A stretch of DNA of 64,000 bases, taken from assembly GCA_907164885.2 (NCBI GenBank), contig OU015496.1, forward strand, positions 182,065,374-182,129,373. The letters run 5' to 3'. Position 1 is the first letter of the stretch, and each line of letters opens with the position of its first letter. The DNA is from Dolomedes plantarius (Eukaryota > Arthropoda > Arachnida > Araneae > Dolomedidae). Shown piece after piece: positions 54,168-64,000 of this stretch. The notes below the pieces were generated by a model. The model did not search any database, was not told the DNA's origin, and saw nothing but the letters and a program-made list of their open reading frames with translations. A program made the position numbers and the translations under genes.

Positions 54168-54597
54168 TTATACTCATGTGGTATATTGAGTGAAATATTG
54201 AAAATTTTAAAAACGAGGCCCCTTGTCCCCTTAAAGGGTAAGTCTTTGTAGACTCCCAATAAATAAATAGAACTTCAAATGTTTCCGTCTCTCTTGGGAA
54301 GTCTGAGGAAAATAAAAATAGCTCGACTAGACATATTAGTTCTTCACTATCGGTACGGTACGCCTCTCATAGATGATAAATTTTTCAGGAAATTTAGCTT
54401 TAACATGGAAGAAACATGAAATGTTGTAAACAATTTTAATGGGTTTAGGTATTTATGAATATTTATTATAAACGTTAATTAGAATGACGTTGTTTCCTCA
54501 TTAGACCATCATCATTACTCTTGTAGGTGACATTAATTTGAAAGATGCATTAATAGCAAGGAAAATATGTGTATTAGAGGGGTCAGGAACACGAAAT
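54168..54597. other. Unassigned DNA
   Basis: No feature recognised. Confidence 0.3.
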
Positions 54598-54610
54598 TAT
54601 ATATATATAA

Positions 54611-54660
<50 letters not shown>
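54598..54660. repeat. (TA)n microsatellite
   Basis: Interrupted TA repeat followed by TTTA repeats to about 54690. Confidence 0.95.
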
Positions 54661-54663
<3 letters not shown>

Positions 54664-55140
54664 TATTTATTTATTTATTTATTTATATTTTTTAAAGCAT
54701 ATAATACAGCTTTTAAAATCACCCCATCAAACCGCGTGTTTCGGCAACGATTTCATTGATTTCATTGTCAGAAACAAAATTTTTATCTCTCCTATTGTGT
54801 GAACTTCTGTTTATGTGTACTTTAAGATTTTATTTATTTCGGAGTGAATTTTTCATGATTCGCCATCAAAAAGGATATATTTAAAATTCCTTGCTAGGTA
54901 TCTCAATGAAATTTTGTACAACGTTCCCCACTGGTTTTTTTAATTGAACTACTTTCATTTTTGATTCAGAGTAAAAATTTTTAAATAGTTTTTTATAAGA
55001 AATGCTTTATAATATCACAGCAAATAATTTTGAAATCTTTCCAATGAAACTAAGGTTTAAAAAGTATGAAAACCGAGCTACTGGTTCACTGACTATCAAA
55101 AGCTAAAGTACTTTAAATTTAAATTTTTAATTTCAAAATT

Positions 55141-55506
55141 TTCGGGTACTTTTTTAAACGGACAAGGGATTTTTAAATAAAGTCACATTGGAGGGGAGAA
55201 GTTCTAGACAAAGTTGTTCGTAAATACGAGAAGACAAATGAAATTTTGTAACCCAACCTTTAAATCTCTAAAAAATCTAATGATTTTGAAATTTTTTTAA
55301 TTTAGAAAATCTTTTTTAAAAATTATATTTTAATTAATTAAAATTTTTGAAATTTTCAAGTATTTTTTAAACTGATTATGATTTTAAAATAAAGACCCAT
55401 TTAAGAGGGGAAATTCCAGACAAACTGTTCGTATGTAGAGAGAATTGAAATTTTATAACCCAAACCCTATAATCTCTGAAGAATTCTAATGATATCGAAA
55501 TTGCGT
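55141..55506 (+). repeat. Diverged tandem repeat of ~160 bp
   Basis: Unit 1 (about 55141-55301) and unit 2 (about 55354-55506) share in order: a tacttttttaaac-like start, aataaag, gaggggagaagttc/gaggggaaattcc, agacaaa, gttcgta, gaaattttgtaaccca/gaaattttataaccca, ctctaaaaaatctaatga/ctctgaagaattctaatga. No function or family assigned. Confidence 0.6.
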
Positions 55507-55599
55507 TGCGGCTCGATGAAATATCTTAGCCACGCAAACGGGCAGATAATATAGAAACAATACTGAAAGCGAACCTTTTACAACTACTGAAATAATATA

Positions 55600-57003
55600 C
55601 ACTGATGGCCACCCAAATTGCAACACCACGAAAGGCAAGAGATATCACAACAAAATTTATTTTGTAGATAACATGTTGACCAAGTATCCAATGATTAAAT
55701 TTATAGACTTCTGTGAAGTGTGGTTACTGCCAAATCAGTAGCCAGAGTAGCCACCATTGTTGGAGATCACGCTGCCACACGACTCGGCATTGATTCAAAG
55801 AGATTTTGGATGAGTTCTTGGGGTAAAGCAGACCAAGCAGCTTCCACACGTTGCCAAAGTTGATCTGCTGTGGCAGCTGGGGATGGAATCTGGGTCAATA
55901 GTAGAGCAACCATGGACCACATGTTTTCTATCGGCGAAAGATCCGGACGAGCGAGGCGGCCAGGGAAGCAATTCAATCTGGCGATGACGAAGAACCGTTG
56001 GACAATGCGTTGCCACGTGTGGTCGCGCATTATCCTGTTGAAATAGGGCTGGTGGGCAAGCCCTGAAGGTAAGGAAGGACCAACTGGCTCCAAAACCTCG
56101 GAGATGTAGCGCTGGCTGTTAAAAGTACCGGCAATTCGTACTAGAGGTGTGCGAGATGATATCCAATACCGCTCCATACCATAATACCCGGTGCAGGACC
56201 AGTGTGGCGGTGTGCATACGCAGCTGTTCAGCATACTCTCTTCACGGTGTCTCCAGACTCGAATGCGACCATCGTGTGTTGCAGACAAGAAGTCGTCACT
56301 CATCGGTAAAAGACAATTTATTCCATTCTGCCGTCCACATCCTTCTGTCATCGCACCATTGGCGGCGGAGACGTCTGTGGTTCTGATGTCAAGGGTAGAC
56401 AAAGCAATGGACGTCTTGCGGACAGACCACTGCTGTAACGGAGTCGAATGGTACGCACAGACACTGAATAATGCGTTACAGACTGCATGTGCTATTGCTA
56501 TGGTTCGTGATGTGACTGAGCGATCCGTCAATGCCATGCGCACAATTGCCTGTTATCACGTGAAGTGCTGCGCTGAGGTGGATGCGATCGAACACGCCGG
56601 TCCGTCGTACCCTCCTGCATCCAACGATCCATCCATTCGCATTACAGTGTTGGTTTCGTCCAACACGACTACCGATTTCTCTGAAAGATAATCCACAATA
56701 TCGGTAAGCCACTATCCTTCCTCTGTCGAACTCGGATACATGATCAAAAGATGATCGCTGTTTTCGACGAGGCTAGGGATCGTTTTTTATAAAAAAACCA
56801 CAAGAAAAACACAATTGCCAAACTTGAAATCGTCGAAATCTCCAAGCCTTAAATAGCGCTTTGATAATGGCGCCATCAGGTGCGCGTGATGTGCGTCTGC
56901 GCTGAAATTCTAATCATTTGATATCTCACCTCCGCTAATGCATGTTGTAAATTTCATGTTATTTGTCTGTTTCCTCAGGGTGTTGCATTTACAGTGGCCA
57001 GCA

Positions 57004-57006
<3 letters not shown>
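55600..57006 (-). mobile_element. Tc1-like transposon, decayed
   Basis: TA-flanked inverted ends: CACTGATGGCCACCCAAATT on the left and, reverse-complemented, CACTGCTGGCCACTGTAAAT on the right, each leading into GCAACAC. The 1407-bp element encodes one minus-strand transposase broken by frameshifts. Confidence 0.9.
55767..56760 (-). pseudogene. Tc1-like transposase, frameshifted
   Basis: The N-terminal HTH part is in one frame near 56690-56750 (SEFDRGRIVAYRYCGLSFRE). After frame changes the main 258-codon frame at 55767-56543 contains DGRIRVWRHREESML, RTPLVRIAGTFNSQRY, RPDLSPIENMWSMVA and LWQRVEAAWSALP, the conserved blocks of Tc1 transposases of a type very common in spiders (recollection). 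The Glu of PDLSPIEN is the third catalytic residue. The DESRF block holding the first Asp and the FQQDNARPH block holding the second are garbled by local frameshifts (SDDFLSAT; FNRIMRDH). The copy is dead. Confidence 0.85.

Positions 57007-57044
<38 letters not shown>
57007..57044. repeat. (TA)n microsatellite
   Basis: About 19 TA units directly at the Tc1 end, which targets TA. Confidence 0.95.
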
Positions 57045-57050
<6 letters not shown>

Positions 57051-58445
57051 AATCTTCTATCCCATGGACCAGCAACTGAAAGCAACTGAGTATTCTCTTA
57101 AGACACTGAACTATTGTTGCAACTGAACTATTATCGCAGTGTAAAGAATCCTCATAGTTCATTCCTCACATAATACTCTCATTTCTTTCTTTTTGAGACG
57201 AACAGTACAGCATGTTGGCCTATATGTATGTGTGTGGTCTAATAGTTTTAAAATTCTGGAATTTATAGATTCTAAATTATTACGTACGGACACCAAAGTA
57301 AAGACTTCTGATTTACTTTGGAAGGATGCCGACGTTCCTTTTATTCACGTGAATCAGCGTATTGAACGGTTGACCAACTTGTCAACTGTTGTGATCGACT
57401 TTCCAACTCTAAAACACCGCTGTTATCGTTTTTACTACCCTAAAAGATTTATCCGATCGATTAACCTGCTCTAAAAAACTTCTGCAATCGATCGTAATTC
57501 GCAAGCTTTTATTTGTCCACAATAAACTGACTGTTAGTTTTTCTTCTATAATAATTAATGGAACACGCAGACTAACTGCTGATCGATTTGTGGTCTCAGT
57601 AATTTGGAGATGGAACATGTTTATAGAATGCAATAGATAGCTATTTAAATTTCTCTACTTAATTTTTAAAAAGGTTTCAATGGACTTTGCTCCGTTACCG
57701 CAGCCTTAGCTTAAAATACTTGCCTGCAAACAACTCTTTCAGGTTCGAAATCCTATTCAATTAAATAGAAATGCACACTAATCTGAGGAGAGGGAGAAGG
57801 GAACTCTGATTACTGTTTAATGTTATTTACATTTTTTAAATGAAGCAGTTTTCAAATATTCGAACATATGAATAACATCTCTGATATAGTTACTCTGGGC
57901 AAATGGAAGGTAGACTTATCAACTGCCACTTTTCTCGGCCTAGCTCCATTTTTCTGCGGAGGAACACGACTCGAGGTCCCCGACTCTGGTTCGAGACCAC
58001 AGTTGGCCAAATTAAGAAAGATCGTTTTTGTGTAATCCCACAATGCATATATAAATTTACCGGAGCTTCCAGAAGTCACGGGTCCACGAATAGCCGTGAT
58101 GTAGACGTCCTTCGAAACATTCTAAGATAGCGTTCATTCTGGTCATCTCTTATTGGATGGAGTTTTCCGACAGTAAAAAATGGTGACAAGAGTGCGCTAA
58201 TCGCTTCACGAAAGCCTAGTATTACTGAGAAGTCTTTGAACCCCCTCTCTCAGTCTACTTTTCGTGAAATTACAGGTGTAAAAAGAGGGTTGCAAGCCCT
58301 TCCCCTTTATATTCCAAAGGCTCCTAAACAAATCGCCAGGGTATCAGGCCAAGCTTTTAAATTTTCTGCCGCTTAATTACGTAAGGACTTTGTGCCTTAT
58401 AAATATCAGTAGCACTGTCCATTAAACGATAAATAAAGCTTTGAG
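57045..58445. other. Unassigned DNA
   Basis: Short ORFs on both strands (57193-57474, 57852-58130) lack motifs. A B-box-like GGTTCGAGACC at about 57989 has no A box at the right distance, so no tRNA or SINE is called. Confidence 0.3.
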
Positions 58446-58720
58446 CTTGTGGCGGCCCTGTGGTACAGCGCGTTGGTTTTCGGTCCAACTGGTCCGTTGG
58501 TTTTCGGTGCTGAACGAGTCCGGAGCGTTGGCTCGGATCGAAACCCGACATTGCGCCACTAAAAGCCTCCGTTTGTGTCGTCCCTTCATAGGGGGTAATT
58601 CTAGTCCGCCTATATGGTGCCCCTATAATAAAATGGTTAGCAAAACTGCGGTGTAATATGGGGGTAAGGATATGTCCAAGAAACCGCCTGCCGCATTGGG
58701 TAAAAAAAAATAAAAATTAA
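58446..58720 (+). mobile_element. tRNA-derived SINE, third family, with A-rich tail
   Basis: The head reads GGCGGCCCTGTGGTACAGCG (A-box region) and, later, GGATCGAAACCC (B box). The spacing is lengthened by an internal duplication of GTTGGTTTTCGGT. The body ends in a run of A (aaaaaaaaataaaaatt) near 58703-58719. The A-rich tail distinguishes it from the CCAACC-tailed SINE. Confidence 0.6.
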
Positions 58721-60857
58721 ACTTTGATTTCTTTTATTTATTTATTTTTTACTCAACAGCTTACAGGTGGTCTAGAAAATATTTTCAAAATGTGAATTTA
58801 TGTCTTTATACTGACTAAAACAGTCAGTATAACAAATAATGGTTGTTGTTGACAAACATTTCTCTTTATCGGATTTCAGTGTAACCAACGTCACACTAAT
58901 AAAAGAAACAAAATTGGCGTAGTGGAAGTCACATGCATTTCGGAACTTGAGATTTCTGAATTTAGTCTGTTATGTATAGTTTCATGTATGTATATTGTAT
59001 GTGTGTGCAATTTATCGCATCGTATTAAAAATGTTGCTCTCAACCAATACCTTTAGCCGTTGGGGGAGAAAAAAGATTGTAAGCAACAGTTACGTGTTTC
59101 TTAATCACTGTTTTTCGCTGGTGGGTAAAAATAGAGAGAAACCTTGCTAAGCGCGTAAAAAATAAATGTTTCCAAAGCTCCGTATGTGTGTCATTGACTG
59201 ATCTTGGAGGCAGCAGGAAGCAGAAAAATTAGCCCAACGCTCCCCGCGTCACATATTGCGAATGACTCACACGTGTATTGGCTGAAGGTGAGGACCGACT
59301 TCCAACGGATCTGATTCAGTCCCGTGTTTCGCTCTCAAAAAAAAAAAAAAAAAAAAAAAAAAATTGTCGGTGTACAACGCTCTGTCCTGGTCGCGTCGAA
59401 AGGAAGAAAGAAGTCACTAAAACACGACACTAAATAGATGTGTGATAATTTCGTTTCGCAAACCCAATAACCGTTTACGAACCCACATATATAAACAAAT
59501 ATTGTTTTAGAAGCCATGGTGTGGTGTTTCATGGGACTTATTCAAGGCAAGCTGATGGGATGATTTTTTTCCAAAGCAGTTTGAGGGAAGCAATGTAAAT
59601 TAGATTTGAATAACAGAAAGGTATTTTGACATTAGCAAAGAATTATATTATTATAACGGAGATAAACTTGTAAAAATAATTTAAAGACTAATGTTTTCAG
59701 TAACAGGTTAGATGTTTATTATATCATATTTTGGGGAGCAGAATGGTTCCTTACATGCTCGTTAACTTTAGAAATTTTTTGGGTCTGTATTTAACGATTC
59801 CAACTGTCAAACATCTAATTTTTTTAAAGATTGGAACTACTAAACCAAGTAAAAGCCTGCTTTTGTGGACGAATTGTGAAATTAAATTTCAATACGAATT
59901 TAGAAATTTCAATAGAACCCTCAAGTAGGTATGTACATAAAAATTTCCAATTCGAGAAACAGTAATAATCGTACTAAATTTTAACCTCGGGTTTTGATAT
60001 ATTTGCGCATTTTGGGGATACCGATAATATAATAATATCTTTTTTTTCTAATTGTTATTTGAACATTATAAGATCTGATTTTTATCGAAAATCATCGCAG
60101 AATAACAAAAGAAAATTGATATAAACCATTACAAATTCATTAATTTTCGATTATCATAATATGATCAAATGATAACGTAATGTTTATACTAAACACTATC
60201 GTCGCCATATAAATTAAAATTTACATATTCTAGGCTTGTAAGATTTAGCAATGTATACATTTTTATATGCAATATTATGGCACGAATTCTTCAAATACTT
60301 TCAAATTCAAATACGGTGGGAACAAGTCATAGATTTTCTCATGTCGAATGCAGTCTTCTAATTTCATGAAATCTAGGCTTCACCATACACATATATTAGT
60401 CACTATGCACTTAAATATTAAACATGCCATTTAAACGTTTTGTGCATAGAGTTATCTATCAATGAGAGGAAATTATCTGCTGTAGTTTCCACTACCTCTT
60501 TCCAGCCTGATTGTATGTTAACGAATTTTTTTTTCTCGTGTAATATAAAGCAAAGTCGTCTCAAGAACTTACATATCTCTATTGAACAAAGTTGAGTTAA
60601 AATAAAATTACTAGACGTGACGCTTTCTAATCTTACTGTAGAATAGGTGACAGATAAAAAAGATTTCCTTGACAACATGGTGTATCATCATAAAACGAGT
60701 TTGCCTTTGTAAGACCATGAATTTATTCGAGAAAGGAAATCAAAAAAAGGTACTATTTATATTGCATCCTTAGCACTTTATAATAAAACATTTCCACTAC
60801 GACTTTTTAATATAATTTTTTAACGTCATCTTTTATTTTAATGTAACTTTATCCATA
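58721..60857. other. Unassigned DNA with a poly-A tract
   Basis: A run of about 27 A at 59337-59363. No coding sequence, RNA gene or element ends recognised. Confidence 0.35.
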
Positions 60858-60868
60858 ACATATATATA

Positions 60869-60929
<61 letters not shown>

Positions 60930-60949
60930 GAAAGAGAGAGAGAGAGAGA
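60858..60949. repeat. (TA)n(GA)n microsatellite
   Basis: TA units to about 60925 followed by GA units. Confidence 0.95.
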
Positions 60950-61036
60950 TGCACAAAGACATTAGTAAAATGTTTGATTAAATTTGCTGAAAACTAATAT
61001 GTATGAATTACAAAAGCAAAGCATTTTCTATCTTAA

Positions 61037-61581
61037 GGCTGCTATGTACTATTAAAAAAATCGTATTTCCCTTTTCCTCTTCTTGCAGACTCTTTTGGTG
61101 GGAGGAGTCCAGTTGACAGTTCGAGAATTCCACCCCCCTTAGGATTGACATTTTGAGGGATTGTAATGGCTCTCTCTATATAGGGGAGTTAAGCGCCGCC
61201 CCAAATTTTTATTTAAAATATTTTTGTCAACTATTTACAGGTACATAAATGCTGATAATCAAATAAAATTGGTATTGTCAGATAGCCTGAACATTTCTGC
61301 AAAGCACTACAGAATTCATTTTATAAATTTCGTCCACCGAAGGAATTTATGAGCGTTTAAAACACACTATACCAGATTTTTCCACCTAATAATTTAAATT
61401 TAAAAATATTAATTGTTTAAAAAAAAACGAAAAATGTACAAATGTAAAATTTCTTTCTCTATGACGGAGTACAATTTTTTAAAAACAAATCTTTGAATCC
61501 AAGTCGGCAATCCGTGGACAAATTTTCTTTATAGGTTAACATTGAGGTAAGCGAATCCAATGGAGTTAGTACATAGCAGCC
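61037..61581. mobile_element. TTAA-type MITE family 'GGCTGC', copy 5
   Basis: Perfect TTAA on both sides (61033-61036, 61582-61585). Begins GGCTGCTATGTACTA and ends TAGTACATAGCAGCC. Aligns in reverse with copy 2 (36782-37330), including the interior 'ctcttcttgcagactctt' block. Confidence 0.85.
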
Positions 61582-61624
61582 TTAAGTACTAAACGCCAAA
61601 TTTAGATCCATTTTGCTTTTTTTT

Positions 61625-62040
61625 TTTTTTTTACCATGTTTTTATTAACTCATTTTCTTGTTTGCGTCTGTGTTTGTCCATTACAAATCTTGCAATCGAT
61701 TTTTAACTAACTTCCCGACTAGCTAGACATTTGAAACTTTTAGAATAGTTCAGAACACGATGACAATGCATTATTTTAATACTTTTAGCCATCTTTAGGC
61801 AGAATTGAATTCTTTTTCAGTTAATTTGTTTTGTAGACTGGTGCAGCCCTCTATCGGAACGAAAAGTTAAACGCAAGTTAACTTTCAATTAACTTCATTT
61901 TCTTTCAAGTTGATGGGATAATTCATCAAAAAAAATTTTAAGTATTTATTAATACATAGAATTGTCAAGTTTATATGATTCAACAGAAAATTTTATAACA
62001 TGGTATATAAAAAGTTCTTTTTATCTTGTAATTATGTAAT
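61625..62040 (-). repeat. Dispersed repeat R2, copy 2
   Basis: Reverse complement of 37515-37945 along most of its length. In both places it lies beside a GGCTGC MITE, but on the opposite side, so this is not one simple inverted duplication. Confidence 0.75.
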
Positions 62041-62424
62041 AGCTAGCGATGTTGGCACAGCAAGTGCTTCTTAACTCCGTCAATATTTTTTTTTTTCTTT
62101 TCAGCAAAACAAATTCTTCCGCGCACGTTTAGAAGCCACGACGGCATTTGTAAATGTGTAAAAGACAGCAAGTGCCACATGCGAGGCGGGAAATCGGATA
62201 AGCACGGTCCGAAAATTTAAGTCCTATCAGACGGCAAATTGCGTGCAGCGGTTTTGCACGAAATGTTATAGCAAATTTAAATACGTACTACAGCCCAATC
62301 TTAAAAAAAAAATAAATAAAATAAAATAAATAGCTTCTAACCGAAGAAACGTATTACGCGGAATCAATAAAGCTGGTTTAATTGTATACTCAGTTTATAT
62401 TTATTCAGTTATCTTTTTAACACT
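62041..62424. other. Unassigned DNA
   Basis: Nothing recognised. Confidence 0.3.
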
Positions 62425-63208
62425 CACTGTGTGGCCAATTTATTATGATCAACTATTCCGTACATCGTTGGGCCTCCTTTTGCTTTTAGTACTGTTGCTA
62501 TTCTCTTTGGCATGGGCTCTATGAGATGTTGGTAATGGCTTGAGGAATCTGAGACCATATCCGATGAACAGCACTTTCCAGTTTTATAAGATTTGATGGT
62601 TCCAGATCCAGATGCCTGATGCCCCTTTCGACCTCATACCACAAATGGATTGAAAGTTGGATTGAGATCTGGTGATTGTAGAGGCTAACTAAGCAATACG
62701 AAGTCTCCATCAGGCTGTTCAAACCATCTGTGGACAATGTGAGCTTTATGGCCTGGAGTATTTCAGCAAAAGGGTATCATCTTCCTGGAAATATCCATCT
62801 CCAGTGGTGTAAATTATCAACAGGACTGAATGCACTTGTACAGAGACATTATTTAAATACCTTTTGGCATTCAGACGTTCTTCCACGCAAAATAGAGGGT
62901 CCAAACAATGCCAGGAAAATATCCCCCAAACCATAACATTGCCTCTTGGGGTTTTGTAGCAATGCACTTAGGGCAACTTTGTAGCAATTGCACTTTGTAG
63001 CAATGCCATACTTTCATATTGTTTTCTTCATAATCGCTCCTTGTCATCTACATCATATAGCTGAAAACGTGATAAATCGGACAATTTTATCCCTTTTTTA
63101 TTCTTTTACTGTCCAATCTTTTTGATCCAGTGAGAATTAGAGACGTTTGATCTTGTAACTGCAGCCTTCGCTGAAAGCAAAGGCTTTCAAGCATACCTTC
63201 GACTTATT
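62425..63208 (-). pseudogene. Tc1-like transposon with broken transposase, copy 1
   Basis: The low-coordinate end CACTGTGTGGCCAATTTATT is the transposon 3' end. Reading the minus strand, the pieces RGNVMVWGIFSWHCLDPLF, then RLNAKRYLNNV and TGDGYFQEDD (62746-62967) give the middle of a Tc1 transposase: GNVMVWG-type block and the second catalytic Asp region. ISIQLSIHLWYEVERGIRHL and HRIWSQIP (62519-62737) give the C-terminal helix region. The PDLNPIE block is degraded to RSQSNFQS-type sequence, and there are stops and frame changes throughout. It is a different Tc1 lineage from the one at 55600-57006. Confidence 0.7.
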
Positions 63209-63370
63209 ATTTATTACCAATTTATTATGGCCACCTACTCAGTACATCATTGAGCTGCTATTCTCTGTGAGATGTTGTTAGATGGCTTGAGGAATATGAC
63301 ACTGTATGAAGACGTTTAATCTCGTTAGCTGCAGACAGCAAAGGCTTTCGAACACGTCTTCGGTTTCCAT
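63209..63370 (-). mobile_element. Tc1-like transposon, copy 2, internally deleted
   Basis: Starts with aatttattatggccacctac and tgctattctct, and continues gagatgttgttagatggctt, matching copy 1 at 62440-62545. It then jumps to gacgttTaatctcgttagct and gcaaaggctttcgaac, matching copy 1 at about 63145-63195. The middle of the transposase is missing. The two copies lie in direct tandem. Confidence 0.65.
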
Positions 63371-63399
63371 ACTCGATATGGTGTAATGTGCGGCGAACA

Positions 63400-64000
63400 C
63401 AGTGGCGTACGCAAGGGGGGGTTGATGGGGGTTATAACCCCCCCCATTGGTTCTGATTACATATATTATTTAATTAGGTTTACGCTTTGCACTGATTGCT
63501 CAAAACTACTCTTTCATAGTAATAGTCCAGTCAAGTTAGATCAAAATGGCGGCGAATCATGCATTAAATGAAGGGGTTGAGATTTTTATCAGGAATGTGT
63601 AGGGGATGGTGCCCTGAGCAACGCCTAATAAAGTCCCCTCGATTTCAGGCGCCTTCGGGGGGGGGGTGTCCAGAGGTCACTTTTTGGCGTTTATCTCGAA
63701 AACGGTGCGTCGCAAAGAAAAATGTCAGCCCAAAAATTAAAGCTTATAAAATTCCCTTCCTAATGGTATATCAATGTTTGTATCCAAGTGTTACCGTTTT
63801 CGAGATATGAGCCGTTGAATATGAAACTTTTTCAAAAAAAGTGGTAGCGGTTCAGGTATCTCGTTAAACTTCCTCTTCTCTTTCCCCTTCCATTTCTCAG
63901 AAAACTCGTGATAGAGAAAGTTGTAGAGCGAAAAATTTCATTCAAAAATGTATGTGTTATGCTAATTTATCTTCACCAGGTAAATAGTTAGAGCGTTTTG
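63400..64000. mobile_element. hAT element, left end, running off the window
   Basis: CAGTGGCGTACGCAAGGGGG followed by an inverted GGGGGTTATAACCCCCCCC is a common hAT left end. The right end and any transposase lie beyond 64000. Plus-strand ORFs up to 63810 have no recognisable motif. Confidence 0.5.

Noticed and set aside
57980..58000. B-box-like GGTTCGAGACC
   Set aside because: No A box at a suitable distance and no tail or target duplication.
1..64000. CRISPR arrays, bacterial operons, ribosome binding sites
   Set aside because: Splice acceptor, SINEs, microsatellites and LTR elements show eukaryotic nuclear DNA. No regularly spaced repeat array was seen.

Overview
This is eukaryotic nuclear DNA: about two thirds A+T, almost no coding sequence, full of microsatellites and nested transposable elements (TEs). 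One host gene is visible. It is a terminal exon with a clean splice acceptor, encoding a secreted-type tandem lipid-binding (TULIP) protein with a takeout/JHBP-like half and a mite group 7 allergen-like half. That gene, together with Tc1, DD41D mariner, BEL/Pao, Helitron and tRNA-SINE relics, suggests an arthropod, most likely a chelicerate such as a spider. The species assignment is inference.

Layout. 1-9.5 kb: A/T-rich, T-skewed DNA with no convincing ORF, a diverged 240-bp duplication, two TTAA-flanked piggyBac-like elements and two poly(A) signals at its end. It could be the long 3' UTR of a gene entering from the left. 10.3-12 kb: a hAT element with a perfect target duplication and a small pogo-like element. 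12.9-14.2 kb: the host exon on the minus strand. 14.2-32 kb: tRNA-derived SINEs, several hAT and pogo-like elements, a solo LTR, Helitron ends, an inactive DD41-type mariner with a nested MITE, a hAT transposase remnant and a FLYWCH-like fragment. 33-40 kb: a mariner split by a probable LTR, another hAT element, a 559-bp foldback made of two inverted mariner 3' ends, nested MITEs and a minus-strand Helitron.

40.5-50.7 kb is a stack of insertions. A DD41D mariner is cut by a MITE. The MITE is interrupted by an 8.9-kb DNA element with ~200-bp terminal inverted repeats and a broken transposase I cannot place in a superfamily. That element is split by a BEL/Pao retrotransposon with near-identical LTRs, a 5-bp target duplication and an intact 1082-codon pol block. 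50.7-64 kb: more copies of the TTAA MITE family, a Helitron keeping the end of its helicase, decayed Tc1 transposons, SINEs and the left end of a hAT element running off the window.

Most repeat boundaries rest on inverted repeats and target-site duplications read directly from the sequence. Family names rest on protein motifs and terminal signatures. All transposase genes seen are broken. The BEL pol block is intact, but its gag/protease is frameshifted, possibly by assembly indels.
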